Below, piece after piece: positions 35,038-44,029 of a DNA stretch of 64,000 nt. Each line of letters starts with the position of its first letter. Positions within the stretch are counted from its first letter, which is position 1. The notes under the pieces are model-generated. The model did not search any database. It was not told the DNA's origin and saw only the letters and a program-made list of their open reading frames with translations. Source of the stretch: an uncultured Oscillospiraceae bacterium (GTDB lineage Bacteria > Bacillota > Clostridia > Oscillospirales > Oscillospiraceae); contig CALWVV010000006.1 of the NCBI GenBank assembly GCA_944385035.1, forward strand, positions 94,589 to 158,588. Reading direction: 5' to 3'. The position numbers and the translations under genes were made by a program.

Positions 35038-35799
35038 TTAAAGAGAATTTCCGATCGCACCACTGCTCAGATCTTTGGACATTTCCTTTGCTATTTCTTT
35101 CACCAGAAAAATGTAGCGTTCCAGTTTGGCCTGATCTACCCGCGCCCTGGGCGCGCCGATGGAAATAGCCGCCCAAACCGTTCCGGACTCATCCCGAATG
35201 GGAGCGCCGATGCCAATGGTCTCAATACTCAGCTCCCCATCGCTGATCGCATATCCCTGTGCGCGAATTTTGGCGTACTCCTCCAAGAGTTCATCTGGAG
35301 AAATGATCGTGCGCTCGGTCAGCGGCGTAATGGGTTCCTCCATCAGGCGCCGGCGGATCACCTCATCCCCCTGGAATGCACCCAAAACCTTTCCGTTGGC
35401 CCCGGCGTACAGGGGACGCTCCTGTCCCACATTGCCCGCCACCCGGACGGCCTGGAGGCTCTCCTCCCGATAGACCAAATTTGCTTTTCCGTCAATCAGC
35501 ATACTGAAGGAGGCATTCTCCCCAGTGAGGTCCCGCAGGCGCGCCAGATATGGTTTCACCATTTTGGACAACCCGATATGATCCTCATAGGTTTTTCCCA
35601 AAATATATACTACCGGTCCCAAGGTATATTTTCGGTCTACCGTTTGAGCGGCCAACCCACATTTGACCAGGGCAGCTAAAAGTTTACACGTCCCACTTTT
35701 CGTACAGCCGATTTTTTCTCCCAGCTCAGTAACACTGTGAACATAGGGAACCTGACCGAGTAACTTCAGCAATAAGACCGTTTTCTCACCAGAGGTCAT
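35038..35799 (-). CDS. IclR-family transcriptional regulator
   Basis: 253 residues. N-terminal winged helix ('VLLLKLLGQVPYVHSVTELG', 'EKIGCTKSGTCKLLAALVKCG') and C-terminal IclR effector domain from about 75 ('IDGKANLVYREES', 'ETIGIGAPIRDESGTVWAAIS'). IclR proteins sense small acids and control catabolic operons. It is directly upstream of the tct operon on the same strand with its own promoter and terminator. Confidence 0.88.
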   Translation of the reverse strand: MTSGEKTVLLLKLLGQVPYVHSVTELGEKIGCTKSGTCKLLAALVKCGLAAQTVDRKYTLGPVVYILGKTYEDHIGLSKMVKPYLARLRDLTGENASFSMLIDGKANLVYREESLQAVRVAGNVGQERPLYAGANGKVLGAFQGDEVIRRRLMEEPITPLTERTIISPDELLEEYAKIRAQGYAISDGELSIETIGIGAPIRDESGTVWAAISIGAPRARVDQAKLERYIFLVKEIAKEMSKDLSSGAIGNSL

Positions 35800-35831
35800 A
35801 CGGCACCCTCCCTCGCATTCTTTCTTTTGCT

Positions 35832-35860
35832 ATTGTAGCCAGAGCTTTGATCCATGTCAA
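35832..35860 (-). promoter_or_regulatory. Sigma-A promoter of iclR
   Basis: Minus-strand TTGACA (35860-35855), 17-base spacer, TACAAT (35837-35832), about 35 bases before the ATG. One of the best promoters in the window. Confidence 0.82.
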
Positions 35861-36101
35861 TCATCCTTGTGTAACGGAAAGGCGCCTTCTGTCGTTTCTT
35901 GATGTTTGAACTGAGCTTGACTCAGGGCCCAAAAGCAGTGCAGAATATACATAAATCCTTTAATTTCTTGTGCTTAAATGCCAAATTCTTGTCAACAGCA
36001 GGGCACGGCTCGTCTTTTTTCGATTTTTACCATCGTCCGGAGGCAGCAATCGACAGAAAAGTGATGCACAGGTGACGCAACGGTCATATAATAACGGTAA
36101 C

Positions 36102-36110
36102 TGCTATAAT
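36102..36110 (+). promoter_or_regulatory. Extended -10 promoter of the BTAD regulator
   Basis: TGCTATAAT at 36102-36110, a perfect extended -10; no good -35 at 17 bases. Transcription starting near 36117 excludes the in-frame ATG at 36119 as start and supports the one at 36146. The rest of 35861-36100 shows no gene. Confidence 0.65.
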
Positions 36111-36145
36111 ATGGACAAATGCCATCCAAAAAGGGGGCCTTTCCT

Positions 36146-39100
36146 ATGGAAGCTACGTTTACGGTAAGGGCATATTTGCTGCAAGCTCCGCGCATCGAAT
36201 GCAACGGAGAAGAAATACCAATCCGCCTTAAGCGGGCAGCCGCAGTTCTTTACTATGTCATTGTAAAGCAAAATGCTGCCAGAGAAGAATTGGCCGCCTT
36301 GATTTGGCCGGAAGAAAATTCCGAGCTGGCTCACCGTCATCTTCGGGACATTCTCTATTATCTGGGAAAGCAGTTTCCCCTTAAACTAATCGTTCCCCAC
36401 GGCCGCAGCAACTTAAAGTTCAACCCTGAGATCCATTTAATTTGTGATGTCGCACTGTTTCAAGCGGGAACTGGAATTGACCACTACGGCGGAGATTTTC
36501 TAGATGGCTTCACATTGGACGACGGGGCCGCCTATGAAGAATGGGTCCTAGAAATGCGCAGTTTTCTGCGCGATCAATATTTACAGCGGCTGGAACAGAT
36601 GGCAAAAACCGCCCAGGCGGAACAGCAGATGGAGTCCGCAGAACAATACTGGAACCTGTATTTAAAGGAAGAGCCTCTCTCTGAATCCGCCGCAGCCGCT
36701 CTGATGAGCCTGTACCGCACACAGCGGAACTTCAATAAAGCCGCACTGGTTTACCGACGGCTCCATGGAGCGCTGGCCGATTACCTTGGAATTTCACCGC
36801 TGAAAGAAACATCCGCGCTCTATCGCACCATTATGTCCGAGTGGAACGACTGCGCCTGCGCCAAAGATGACCAGGTGGAGGAACTCCTGATCGGCCGTCA
36901 AGCGCTATTTGAGCACCTTTCAAAATGTTTCAACACCAAAAAAAGTTTTTCCATGGTCCTGCAGGGTGAGGCGGGTGTTGGGAAAACACACCTGCTGAAT
37001 TATTTGCTCAATCACGCGGTCAGAGAACCTTGGGTCACCATCACCGCTTCCTGCTATAAATCAAAGAAAGACGACCCGCTTTATCCCTGGCAGGCCATTA
37101 TGCTCTCCATTTCAAACCTGATCGCCAGCAAGAAAATTTCCGTACCGGAACAAACCTTACCGCTGGCTGCCACCCTTTTTCCGGTGCTGGCGCCGGCCTC
37201 TGCAGTGGACAGCACAAACATAAAATACCCCTTCGGGGTCGACCTGGAATATGACAGCATTGTATCCATTTTAGCGGCAAGCTCCGCTTGTGCTCCGTTG
37301 TTGCTGGTATTTGAAGACATTCAGTGGATGGATCGGGCCAGCCTCAATTTATTAGACCAGGCCTTGCACAAAATATCCCCATCGCGGGTATTGGTTGCAG
37401 CCACCTGCCGCCAGCCTGCCGATAAAAATGTGACTGCCTTTCTTGACTCAGCTCAGGAGGACCATTTGCTGCAGAGATATACCCTGCAGCCCTTCACACG
37501 GGAAGAAACCATGCAGTTTATGGAGCAATCAGAAGCCAGAACCTTTTCATCCGACCTGAAAGAGCGAATTTATCAGGACACGCAGGGAAATGCATTTTTA
37601 TTGACTCAACTGATCAACAGTTTGCTGGAGCAAGGTTGTCCCTCCATTATGCCCAGCAACATGAACGATATTGTGTCCTACCGTCTTTCTGGTCTCAGTG
37701 CAGAGGGACAGCAGGTGCTGAACCTGGTCGCCATGTTTCCGGATGCCGCGCCCTATGAAGTTCTGGAGCACATCAGCAACAAGGCGCCGCTGGACCTGCT
37801 TTATATCTGCCAGGAACTTTGCAGACGATCTATTCTGGCGGAGCTTCAGGATGGCGGCCAGCTATCATTGGTCTTTGCACAGCCCGAATTTCGGGATCTG
37901 GTCTACGCACAAATTCACCCGCTCAGCCGGAGAATCATCCATCTGAATATCGCCACCGCGCTGACCCACTTCACCTCCATGCAGGTGCCCGGCTTAACGT
38001 CTCAGATCATCTATCACTACCAGCAGGGAGGCGATAAGCGCAACGCCCTGCGGTATCAGATCAAGTTTCTGGGGGCATATACCTATTATCACTATGCGCT
38101 GGTATCATGCTCGGATTCCGCAGACGATCCAATGCCCAACACAGACACGCAGGCAATGAAACATTTTCAGAAGGTGGAAAAAAAGCTTGCTGAGCTAAAG
38201 GCCGTCTCATCGGATCCCGAGCTTGACCAGATGGAGAACGATATTTTGTACGCAAAGGCCTGCTTTTGTGTCTTCAAAGGGTTTTACGAAGCAGGGGTAG
38301 AAGCCCTCCAAACCATATTGGCCAAACCGGCCGTGGACCCGGTACTGCAGGATCTTGCACACGAGCAGATGATGTACTATGGAATTCAAACCTATAACAC
38401 CGCCATTTTCCGCGCACATCTATCTTCCGCGTTGGATCTGACCAGAGGAAAAAATCCCACCCGCTACGCGATCAACCGGCGCTATTACGGGTACTTGCTT
38501 TTCATGGAAGGAAGCTATGAGGAAAGCCGCATCGAGCTAAAGCATTCTCTTGAACTTCTCCGCAGCGCTTTTTCCAGGGGATTGGATCTGACGCTGCAGT
38601 CCTCCTACGCCTACAACTATATCGGTGAGGCATACCGCAAAGAGGGACATTACGAGCAGGCCATGGAATGCTATCAGTGTGCAATCCGGGAGCTGGAACA
38701 GTTTGGTGTCTTTTCGTGGGTATCGGTTTTTTATACCAACTGTGCTCATGCTGCCTTTGCCGCCAAAAAGTACCAATGTGCCAAAACTTTGCTGAAGCAG
38801 GCGGAGAAGCATTCCTCCTATATTCAGGAACCGGGCGGACATCGCACCATCGCCTACTCCTACACGGCGCTCTATGCGTTTTCCGAGGGCAAGGATGCAC
38901 AAGTATGCCGCCTTCTGCAGCAGGCAAAGCGATTTGCAGATGCGCTGCAATCCCCCTATGAACAGGGGATCGTGTGGATGTGCAAAGCAATCATACGGCG
39001 GCGCTGCGACCAAATTTCCGAGTTCCACCCGGCAGTCAGCGAATTTCTCAACCGCCCCTACGCCGAGTATCTGTCCTATAGTCAGACGCTGCTGGCAGGG

Positions 39101-39199
39101 AAGGCCGGCCGTTTTGAACAGGAGATGCTGGAGGCCCTGGCACAAGGAAACGATGAAATCCTTCGCGGCTTCTGGCAATTTAGCGGTTCATTACACTAG
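36146..39199 (+). CDS. Large BTAD/ATPase/TPR transcriptional regulator (AfsR/SARP-like)
   Basis: 1017 residues from the ATG at 36146 (GGGGG site 8 bases upstream). The N-terminal winged helix (about 1-95) is of the OmpR/SARP type, followed by a bacterial transcriptional activator domain with TPR-like helices (about 100-235, ending 'ALADYLGISPLKETSALY'). An ATPase domain follows with Walker A GEAGVGKT at 274-281 and Walker B LLLVFEDIQWMD near 385. The C-terminal 400 residues are helical repeats (TPR-like; 'AYNYIGEAYRKEGHYEQAMECY'). Such STAND-type regulators respond to a ligand and activate adjacent genes. It lies 160 bases before the symporter and lyase genes. Confidence 0.85.
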   Translation: MEATFTVRAYLLQAPRIECNGEEIPIRLKRAAAVLYYVIVKQNAAREELAALIWPEENSELAHRHLRDILYYLGKQFPLKLIVPHGRSNLKFNPEIHLICDVALFQAGTGIDHYGGDFLDGFTLDDGAAYEEWVLEMRSFLRDQYLQRLEQMAKTAQAEQQMESAEQYWNLYLKEEPLSESAAAALMSLYRTQRNFNKAALVYRRLHGALADYLGISPLKETSALYRTIMSEWNDCACAKDDQVEELLIGRQALFEHLSKCFNTKKSFSMVLQGEAGVGKTHLLNYLLNHAVREPWVTITASCYKSKKDDPLYPWQAIMLSISNLIASKKISVPEQTLPLAATLFPVLAPASAVDSTNIKYPFGVDLEYDSIVSILAASSACAPLLLVFEDIQWMDRASLNLLDQALHKISPSRVLVAATCRQPADKNVTAFLDSAQEDHLLQRYTLQPFTREETMQFMEQSEARTFSSDLKERIYQDTQGNAFLLTQLINSLLEQGCPSIMPSNMNDIVSYRLSGLSAEGQQVLNLVAMFPDAAPYEVLEHISNKAPLDLLYICQELCRRSILAELQDGGQLSLVFAQPEFRDLVYAQIHPLSRRIIHLNIATALTHFTSMQVPGLTSQIIYHYQQGGDKRNALRYQIKFLGAYTYYHYALVSCSDSADDPMPNTDTQAMKHFQKVEKKLAELKAVSSDPELDQMENDILYAKACFCVFKGFYEAGVEALQTILAKPAVDPVLQDLAHEQMMYYGIQTYNTAIFRAHLSSALDLTRGKNPTRYAINRRYYGYLLFMEGSYEESRIELKHSLELLRSAFSRGLDLTLQSSYAYNYIGEAYRKEGHYEQAMECYQCAIRELEQFGVFSWVSVFYTNCAHAAFAAKKYQCAKTLLKQAEKHSSYIQEPGGHRTIAYSYTALYAFSEGKDAQVCRLLQQAKRFADALQSPYEQGIVWMCKAIIRRRCDQISEFHPAVSEFLNRPYAEYLSYSQTLLAGKAGRFEQEMLEALAQGNDEILRGFWQFSGSLH

Positions 39200-39358
39200 A
39201 TGACGCAGAACTGACGGAACTTCTCTATACTAAGGCGCAAGAAGAGAGAATTTGTCAACAAACCCATCTTCCTGCCGATGCCATTGCGGAGGCGAGGATG
39301 GCACAGCCGCCCGTTCTCTCTCAAAAGATTGAAACGTGTTTGAAAGGTGGAGAAGTTT

Positions 39359-40789
39359 ATGACATCGATTTACCTGGTTCTGGCAATCTACATGTGCATT
39401 CTGTTTGGAATCGGCGTGTATTGCACCAAGAAGAACCAAAATGTAACTGACTTCCTCCTGGCAGGTCGAAGTCTGGGCGTAGTGGCCGCAACACTGACGA
39501 TCACGGCCTCTTTGTTTGGCGGCGGACTGCTGACCGGCACCGCCCAGTACGCCTATGAGTCAGGACCCATGATGTATGTCTACGGCGGGACCCAGGGCAT
39601 CGGATTATTCCTGGCGGCACTTTTAGTGCACAAAATGGCCAATTTTTCCAATTACGGAACAGTGACTGAGTACTTGGAGTGGCGCTTCAACAGCAAATTC
39701 CTGCGCACCGCGGCTTCCTTCCTGTCTATGATCGCCCTGATCGGTATTTTGGGCGGCCAGGTTTCCGCTGTGGTAGGAATCATGAACGCGCTGGGCTTTA
39801 CCAACACCATGTTCTGCACCTTGCTGGCCATGGCCGTTATTATCGCCCTGACCGCCATGGGCGGCCTGATGGCCGTCACCATGACCGACTGTTTCCAAAT
39901 TATTCTTGTTATCATTGGCGTGATTTGGATCTTCTTCACCGCCTTAGGCAACCACGGCGGTTTTGATGGAATCAATGCCTCGCTTGCGGAAATGGCCTCT
40001 ACCCTGCCCGAGGGGTTCAACGTATTTATGAACGGCTCCAAGGCAACGACCTTGGCCTGGATGATCCTGCCCGGCATTATGTATGTCATTATTGGCCAGG
40101 ATATCTACCAGCGGCTGTTTGCTTGTAAAGACGGCAAGACCGCCGTTAAGGCTTCTCTGGCTTCCGGCGCTCTGGTGATGGTCATTTCCATGATGCCTGT
40201 AACCCTCGGTTTGATGGCCCGTATCGACTTTCCGGAGCTGGCGGCCAACGGCACCACCGCTTCTGCTTTCGCCACCTTGGCCATGGCTACTCTGCCTTCC
40301 TGGGGCGTTGGCATCATCATGGCCGCCGCTTTGTCGGCTATTCTTTCCACGGCAGATTCTCTGCTGAGCGCAGCCTCCTCTCATTTTATGAATGACTTCT
40401 GGATGTGCTATATTGCAAAGGATGCAGATCCCAACGACAAAAAACTGCTGTGGGTCTCCCGTATCTTTACGGTCGTCGCCGGTGTTGCGGCAGTGGTAAT
40501 CTCTTTGATGATCCCCAGCATTCTGGATGCCTGCTTCTACTCTTACTACATTTACACCGGCGGCGTGTTTGCCCCCATTGTATTTGGTGTATTCTGGAAA
40601 AAGACAGCGAAAGAGGGCGCCATTGCAGGCCTGCTGTTCGGCGCGATGTTTGTGGTTTTGTCCCTCACCGGAATTGTCAATATGGGCGGCATCCCCGGCG
40701 AGCTGTTCAGCGGTGTTGTTTCGGCCATTGTGCTGGTGATCGTCTCGCTGGCCACGGCCAACCGCCACAAGGATACGGCCGCGAGCTGA
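39359..40789 (+). CDS. Sodium:solute symporter family transporter
   Basis: 476 residues with about 13 helices. SSS-family features: 'DFLLAGRSLGVVAATLTITASLFGGG' near 25-50 (the sodium/substrate unwound helix), 'GLMAVTMTDCFQIILVIIG', and 'ALSAILSTADSLLSAASSHF' near 325, the Na2-site helix. AAAGGTGGAG precedes the ATG at 39359; a GTG at 39347 is possible but lies in that site. Imports an amino acid, betaine or carboxylate; the following lyase suggests the substrate is that enzyme's. Confidence 0.9.
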   Translation: MTSIYLVLAIYMCILFGIGVYCTKKNQNVTDFLLAGRSLGVVAATLTITASLFGGGLLTGTAQYAYESGPMMYVYGGTQGIGLFLAALLVHKMANFSNYGTVTEYLEWRFNSKFLRTAASFLSMIALIGILGGQVSAVVGIMNALGFTNTMFCTLLAMAVIIALTAMGGLMAVTMTDCFQIILVIIGVIWIFFTALGNHGGFDGINASLAEMASTLPEGFNVFMNGSKATTLAWMILPGIMYVIIGQDIYQRLFACKDGKTAVKASLASGALVMVISMMPVTLGLMARIDFPELAANGTTASAFATLAMATLPSWGVGIIMAAALSAILSTADSLLSAASSHFMNDFWMCYIAKDADPNDKKLLWVSRIFTVVAGVAAVVISLMIPSILDACFYSYYIYTGGVFAPIVFGVFWKKTAKEGAIAGLLFGAMFVVLSLTGIVNMGGIPGELFSGVVSAIVLVIVSLATANRHKDTAAS

Positions 40790-40837
40790 CCGCTCTTTAT
40801 TTGTCAACTATTTCACTGGAAAAGAGGTACTCATACT

Positions 40838-42379
40838 ATGCTGATCAAAGGGGATGCACAGTTAATCCGTGAGGTCCTGGTGGACGATTGCCGCATTTCA
40901 CTGGAAGAATTTGTTGCAGTTGCCCGTTACCATGCAAAGGTCCGCTTTTCGGATGCGTACTGCCAGCGTGTGCGAAACAGTCGCAGGATTTTAGAGGAGC
41001 GTATCTCTGACGGCGTCGGGATTTACGGTGTCAACACCGGTTTTGGAGACAATGTCCGGTACCGCATCAGCGAGCATGACATGGTTCGTCTTCAGGAGAA
41101 CATTATCCGCAGCCACGGCTGTTCGGTTGGGCGATTATTGGAGGAAGAAGAAGTCCGCGCCATGCTTTTACTGCTGATCACAAATATTGGGAAGGGATAT
41201 TCTGCCACGCGCTTTGAGATCGTGGAGCAAGCACGGCTGTTTCTCAACGAGGGGATTTACCCCTATGTCCCCGCAGAAGGTACGGTAGGGCAGCTGACCT
41301 GCCAGCCCTATATGGCAATCACACTTTTTGGCGAAGGGCGTATCATCGACAAGGGTGAAGCCCGCCCTGCCGCGGAAGTTCTGGCAGAACACAACATCGC
41401 TCCCATTCAGATCAGTTTCCGGGAAGGCTTGGCTTCGCTGACCAACGCCAGCGGCTCTGTGGGAACGGCAATGTTAGCCATATATGACTATGTGATGGCG
41501 GTACGCCATGGAGATTTGTGCGCAGCCCTGGTCTGTGAAGCACTTCAAAGCACCGATAAACATTTTGATCCTCGGCTCATGGCCGGGAAGGGGCACAAAG
41601 AACAGATCGCATCCGCGGAATATCTGCTCAAGCTGCTGAAAAACAGTGAAATTGTAGCAGACGCGCGAAAGAGTCATATTCAGGACAGCAGCAGCATTCG
41701 AATCATTCCGCATGTGCAAGGCGTGGCAAAGCGTATGGGGGAGCAGGCCTACCAGGCAATGATGGAAGAATTCTACGCCGTATTTGATAACCCCATATTT
41801 CTTCCCGACGGCACAGCACTCATGGGTTCCAACTGGGATGCCACCATGATCGAAGCATATTGTGACAGCCTGTGTCTGGGGGTAATGAACCTTGCCAAGC
41901 TGTTTGAGGTACATATGGAGCGTATGGTGACGCCTACCCTCAGCGGACTGCCTGCGTTTCTGGTCAAAAACCCCGGTCTCAATAACGGATTTATGCTGGT
42001 CCAATATTCTACACTGGGTCTTCTGGGGGATATCCTGCTGCTTGCCAATCCGGCCGGCGCCTTTAACGGCGCGGTCAGCGCAGGCCAGGAGAGCCCGCTT
42101 TACCGGGACGAAACCGCAGCCCGCAAGCTGCGCACGGCAGTCAGAAAACTGGAACATCTCATCTCCCTGACGATGATGACCGCTCTGCAGGCACTGGAAT
42201 TCCGGACCCGCGCCATGTCTCCCATTACGCAGAAGCTGTACGATGAGGCACGCCGTACGGTTACCTTTATGGAAAATGATGATTTGATGTATGAGCGGAT
42301 CGAAGCAATGGAAGCGCTGGTCAAGAGCAATCGTCTGCTGCAGCTGGCTCAAGAGTTAGCAGGGGACTTTGTCTTCTAA
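40838..42379 (+). CDS. Histidine ammonia-lyase homologue lacking the MIO triad (candidate ergothionase-like lyase)
   Basis: 513 residues, the length of histidine ammonia-lyase. Superfamily features are kept: 'GIYGVNTGFG' with Tyr63, LPAFL..PGLNNGFM near 385 and SAGQES near 425. The MIO-forming site of active lyases reads GSVG-ASG-DLAPLAHM; here it is GTVG directly followed by QLTCQPYM (148-159), an exact three-residue gap, so no MIO can form. The catalytic Tyr of the QDxYSxR motif is Ser285 (QDSSSIR, 282-288). Ergothionases are known MIO-free members that eliminate trimethylamine from ergothioneine. A symporter precedes it by 48 bases. Assignment to that activity is inference; an unrelated betaine or amino-acid lyase is possible. 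Not a normal hutH. Confidence 0.8.
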   Translation: MLIKGDAQLIREVLVDDCRISLEEFVAVARYHAKVRFSDAYCQRVRNSRRILEERISDGVGIYGVNTGFGDNVRYRISEHDMVRLQENIIRSHGCSVGRLLEEEEVRAMLLLLITNIGKGYSATRFEIVEQARLFLNEGIYPYVPAEGTVGQLTCQPYMAITLFGEGRIIDKGEARPAAEVLAEHNIAPIQISFREGLASLTNASGSVGTAMLAIYDYVMAVRHGDLCAALVCEALQSTDKHFDPRLMAGKGHKEQIASAEYLLKLLKNSEIVADARKSHIQDSSSIRIIPHVQGVAKRMGEQAYQAMMEEFYAVFDNPIFLPDGTALMGSNWDATMIEAYCDSLCLGVMNLAKLFEVHMERMVTPTLSGLPAFLVKNPGLNNGFMLVQYSTLGLLGDILLLANPAGAFNGAVSAGQESPLYRDETAARKLRTAVRKLEHLISLTMMTALQALEFRTRAMSPITQKLYDEARRTVTFMENDDLMYERIEAMEALVKSNRLLQLAQELAGDFVF

Positions 42380-42400
42380 CGTTCTCCGGACCATTTCAAT

Positions 42401-42440
42401 CACAAAGCGGCTATCGGACAAGATAGCCGCTTTGTGGTTC
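42401..42440 (+). terminator. Terminator of the symporter/lyase operon
   Basis: A 15-bp stem CACAAAGCGGCTATC (42401-42415) with GATAGCCGCTTTGTG (42422-42436), then TTCCTTTT. Confidence 0.85.
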
Positions 42441-42493
42441 CTTTTCGTCAATTGGAAGGTAAGCTCTGTAGTATACAAATAGCAACGCTCATT

Positions 42494-42502
42494 TGCTATA
42501 AT
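42494..42502 (+). promoter_or_regulatory. Extended -10 promoter of the phosphatase gene
   Basis: TTGCTATAAT (hexamer 42497-42502) 30 bases before the ATG; the -35 region is poor, as often with an extended -10. Confidence 0.55.
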
Positions 42503-42532
42503 GGTGGTATATCTGATTGCGAGGAGAACAAC

Positions 42533-43240
42533 ATGATTTACTGTGCATCTGACCTACATGGGGACTACACCAAATACCGCTCTCTGCTGGAAAAAATTTC
42601 ACTTCGAGACCGGGACACCCTGTATATCCTGGGCGATGTGATTGACCGGGGGCCGGATGGAATCAAAATCCTGCGGGATATGATGGTCCGTCCCAATGTG
42701 GTCCCCATTTTAGGCAACCACGAATTTGTTGCCGCCGCCTGTCTGGGGTGGCTGCTGGACGATATCACCGAGGAGAGTCTGGCCGCTCTGGGGCCAGCCC
42801 AGCTGGGGGCCCTTCAGGGGTGGATGAACAACGGGGGAACGCCTACCTTTTTGGCCGTGTGCGCATTGTCTCGGGAAGAGCGGGAGGAAATTTTGGAGTA
42901 CATCAAGGAGATGGAGCTTTACGCCCAGGTGGAGGCGGGCGGCCGCTCCTTCCTCTTGGTCCACGCTGGACTGGACCATTTTTCCCCGGAGAAGGATCTG
43001 GAGGACTATGACCTGGAGGATTTTCTCTTCTGCCGCCCGGAACGAAACCAGCTGTATGACCTGGACCAATATCTGGTCTACGGCCACACCCCCACCCGCT
43101 CCCTGCGCCACCAGCTGGGAGAGCCTCCAGCGGACACGATCCTCCGCCGGGGAAGCCAGATCGCCATCGACTGCGGCTGTGGATTTGGCGGCTGTTTGGG
43201 ATGTCTGTGCCTGAATACAATGGAAGAATTTTATGTTTAA
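42533..43240 (+). CDS. PPP-family metallophosphatase (serine/threonine phosphatase-like)
   Basis: 235 residues from the ATG at 42533 (GAGGAG upstream). Dinuclear-metal motifs are intact: D-L-H (Asp8, His10), GDVIDRG at 34-40, GNHE at 61-64, His in LVHAG near 145 and YGHTPT near 185. This is the bacterial PrpA/PrpB/ApaH group: protein phosphatase or diadenosine-tetraphosphate hydrolase. The C-terminus has a cysteine cluster (CGCGFGGCLGCLC). It is a single-gene unit between two terminators. Confidence 0.88.
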   Translation: MIYCASDLHGDYTKYRSLLEKISLRDRDTLYILGDVIDRGPDGIKILRDMMVRPNVVPILGNHEFVAAACLGWLLDDITEESLAALGPAQLGALQGWMNNGGTPTFLAVCALSREEREEILEYIKEMELYAQVEAGGRSFLLVHAGLDHFSPEKDLEDYDLEDFLFCRPERNQLYDLDQYLVYGHTPTRSLRHQLGEPPADTILRRGSQIAIDCGCGFGGCLGCLCLNTMEEFYV

Positions 43241-43377
43241 TGGAAGGAATACGGGCGGCCTTTTTGACCAGAGTTCCCCCGGCTTTGTCCACTTCAAAAA
43301 TCCGGCCGGGCGCGCGGGACCAGCCATTGGGTGACGGGAATCCCTGCCCTTTGCCTCGTTTTTTCATTTTGAAGAAT

Positions 43378-43424
43378 GCCTGCCGTGTTTTCTGCCGACA
43401 GCAGAGCCCGGCAGGCGTTTTTTG
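43378..43424 (+). terminator. Terminator of the phosphatase gene
   Basis: Stem GCCTGCCG (43378-43385) / CGGCAGGC (43409-43416) with an inner hairpin, then GTTTTTTG. The interval 43241-43543 holds only this and a weak promoter (TTGACA at 43491-43496, TGTTAT 18 bases later). Confidence 0.8.
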
Positions 43425-43543
43425 TTGCCTTCTCCCCACTTTTTCAGGATAAGCTCAGCCCTTATCCCCCGCTCATTTTTTCTCGGACATTTTGACAGAT
43501 TTGCCCGCGCTGTGTTGTTATATAGGTGAAAGGGGGAAGCTCC

Positions 43544-44029
43544 ATGGAAGACCAACGGGCGGAATACCTGGTGGAACAATATAGCGATATGATCCTTCGC
43601 CTGGGGTACAGTTGGCTGGGAAATATGGATGACGCGATGGACATCTGCCAGGACGTATTGCTGAAGCTGCTGACGGATGAACGTACATTTCAAGACCAGG
43701 GGCAGGAACGGGCCTGGGTCGTACGGCTGGCCATCAATCAATGCAAAAATTGGAAAAAGAGCGCCTGGTTTCGCCACCGGGCTCCGCTGGAGGAGGGGCT
43801 TCATCTGGCCGTTGAAGCCCCCGAACCGGAAGACGGCTCCCTGCTGGAGCAGATCCGCCGCCTGCCTGCCAAATACCGCCAGGTAATTTACCTGCGGTAC
43901 TACGAAGGCTATGCGGTACAGGAAATTGCCCAGCTTCTGGGCCGCAGTCCTGGGCTGGTCAGCACTCATCTGGCCAGGGCAAAAATCAAATTACGGGAGC
44001 AACTGGAGGGAACTTGCTATGAAGTATGA
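43544..44029 (+). CDS. ECF-type RNA polymerase sigma factor
   Basis: 161 residues from the ATG at 43544 (AAAGGGGGAAG upstream). Sigma region 2 at about 10-75 ('YLVEQYSDMILRLGYSWLGN', DICQDVLLKLL) and region 4 at about 105-155 ('RLPAKYRQVIYLRYYEGYAV', then a helix-turn-helix 'LLGRSPGLVSTHLARAKIKL'). ECF factors drive small stress or envelope regulons. The gene overlaps the next one by 11 bases, so the pair is a sigma/anti-sigma unit. Confidence 0.9.
   Translation: MEDQRAEYLVEQYSDMILRLGYSWLGNMDDAMDICQDVLLKLLTDERTFQDQGQERAWVVRLAINQCKNWKKSAWFRHRAPLEEGLHLAVEAPEPEDGSLLEQIRRLPAKYRQVIYLRYYEGYAVQEIAQLLGRSPGLVSTHLARAKIKLREQLEGTCYEV

Noticed and set aside
41438-41455. Asn-Ala-Ser-Gly at residues 203-206 of the lyase as a relocated MIO triad
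   Set aside because: It lies in the helix that follows EGLASL, far from the MIO loop position in the family. The MIO loop itself is present and lacks the triad.
40838-42379. Naming the lyase hutH
   Set aside because: The MIO triad and the catalytic Tyr are both missing and no other hut gene is adjacent.
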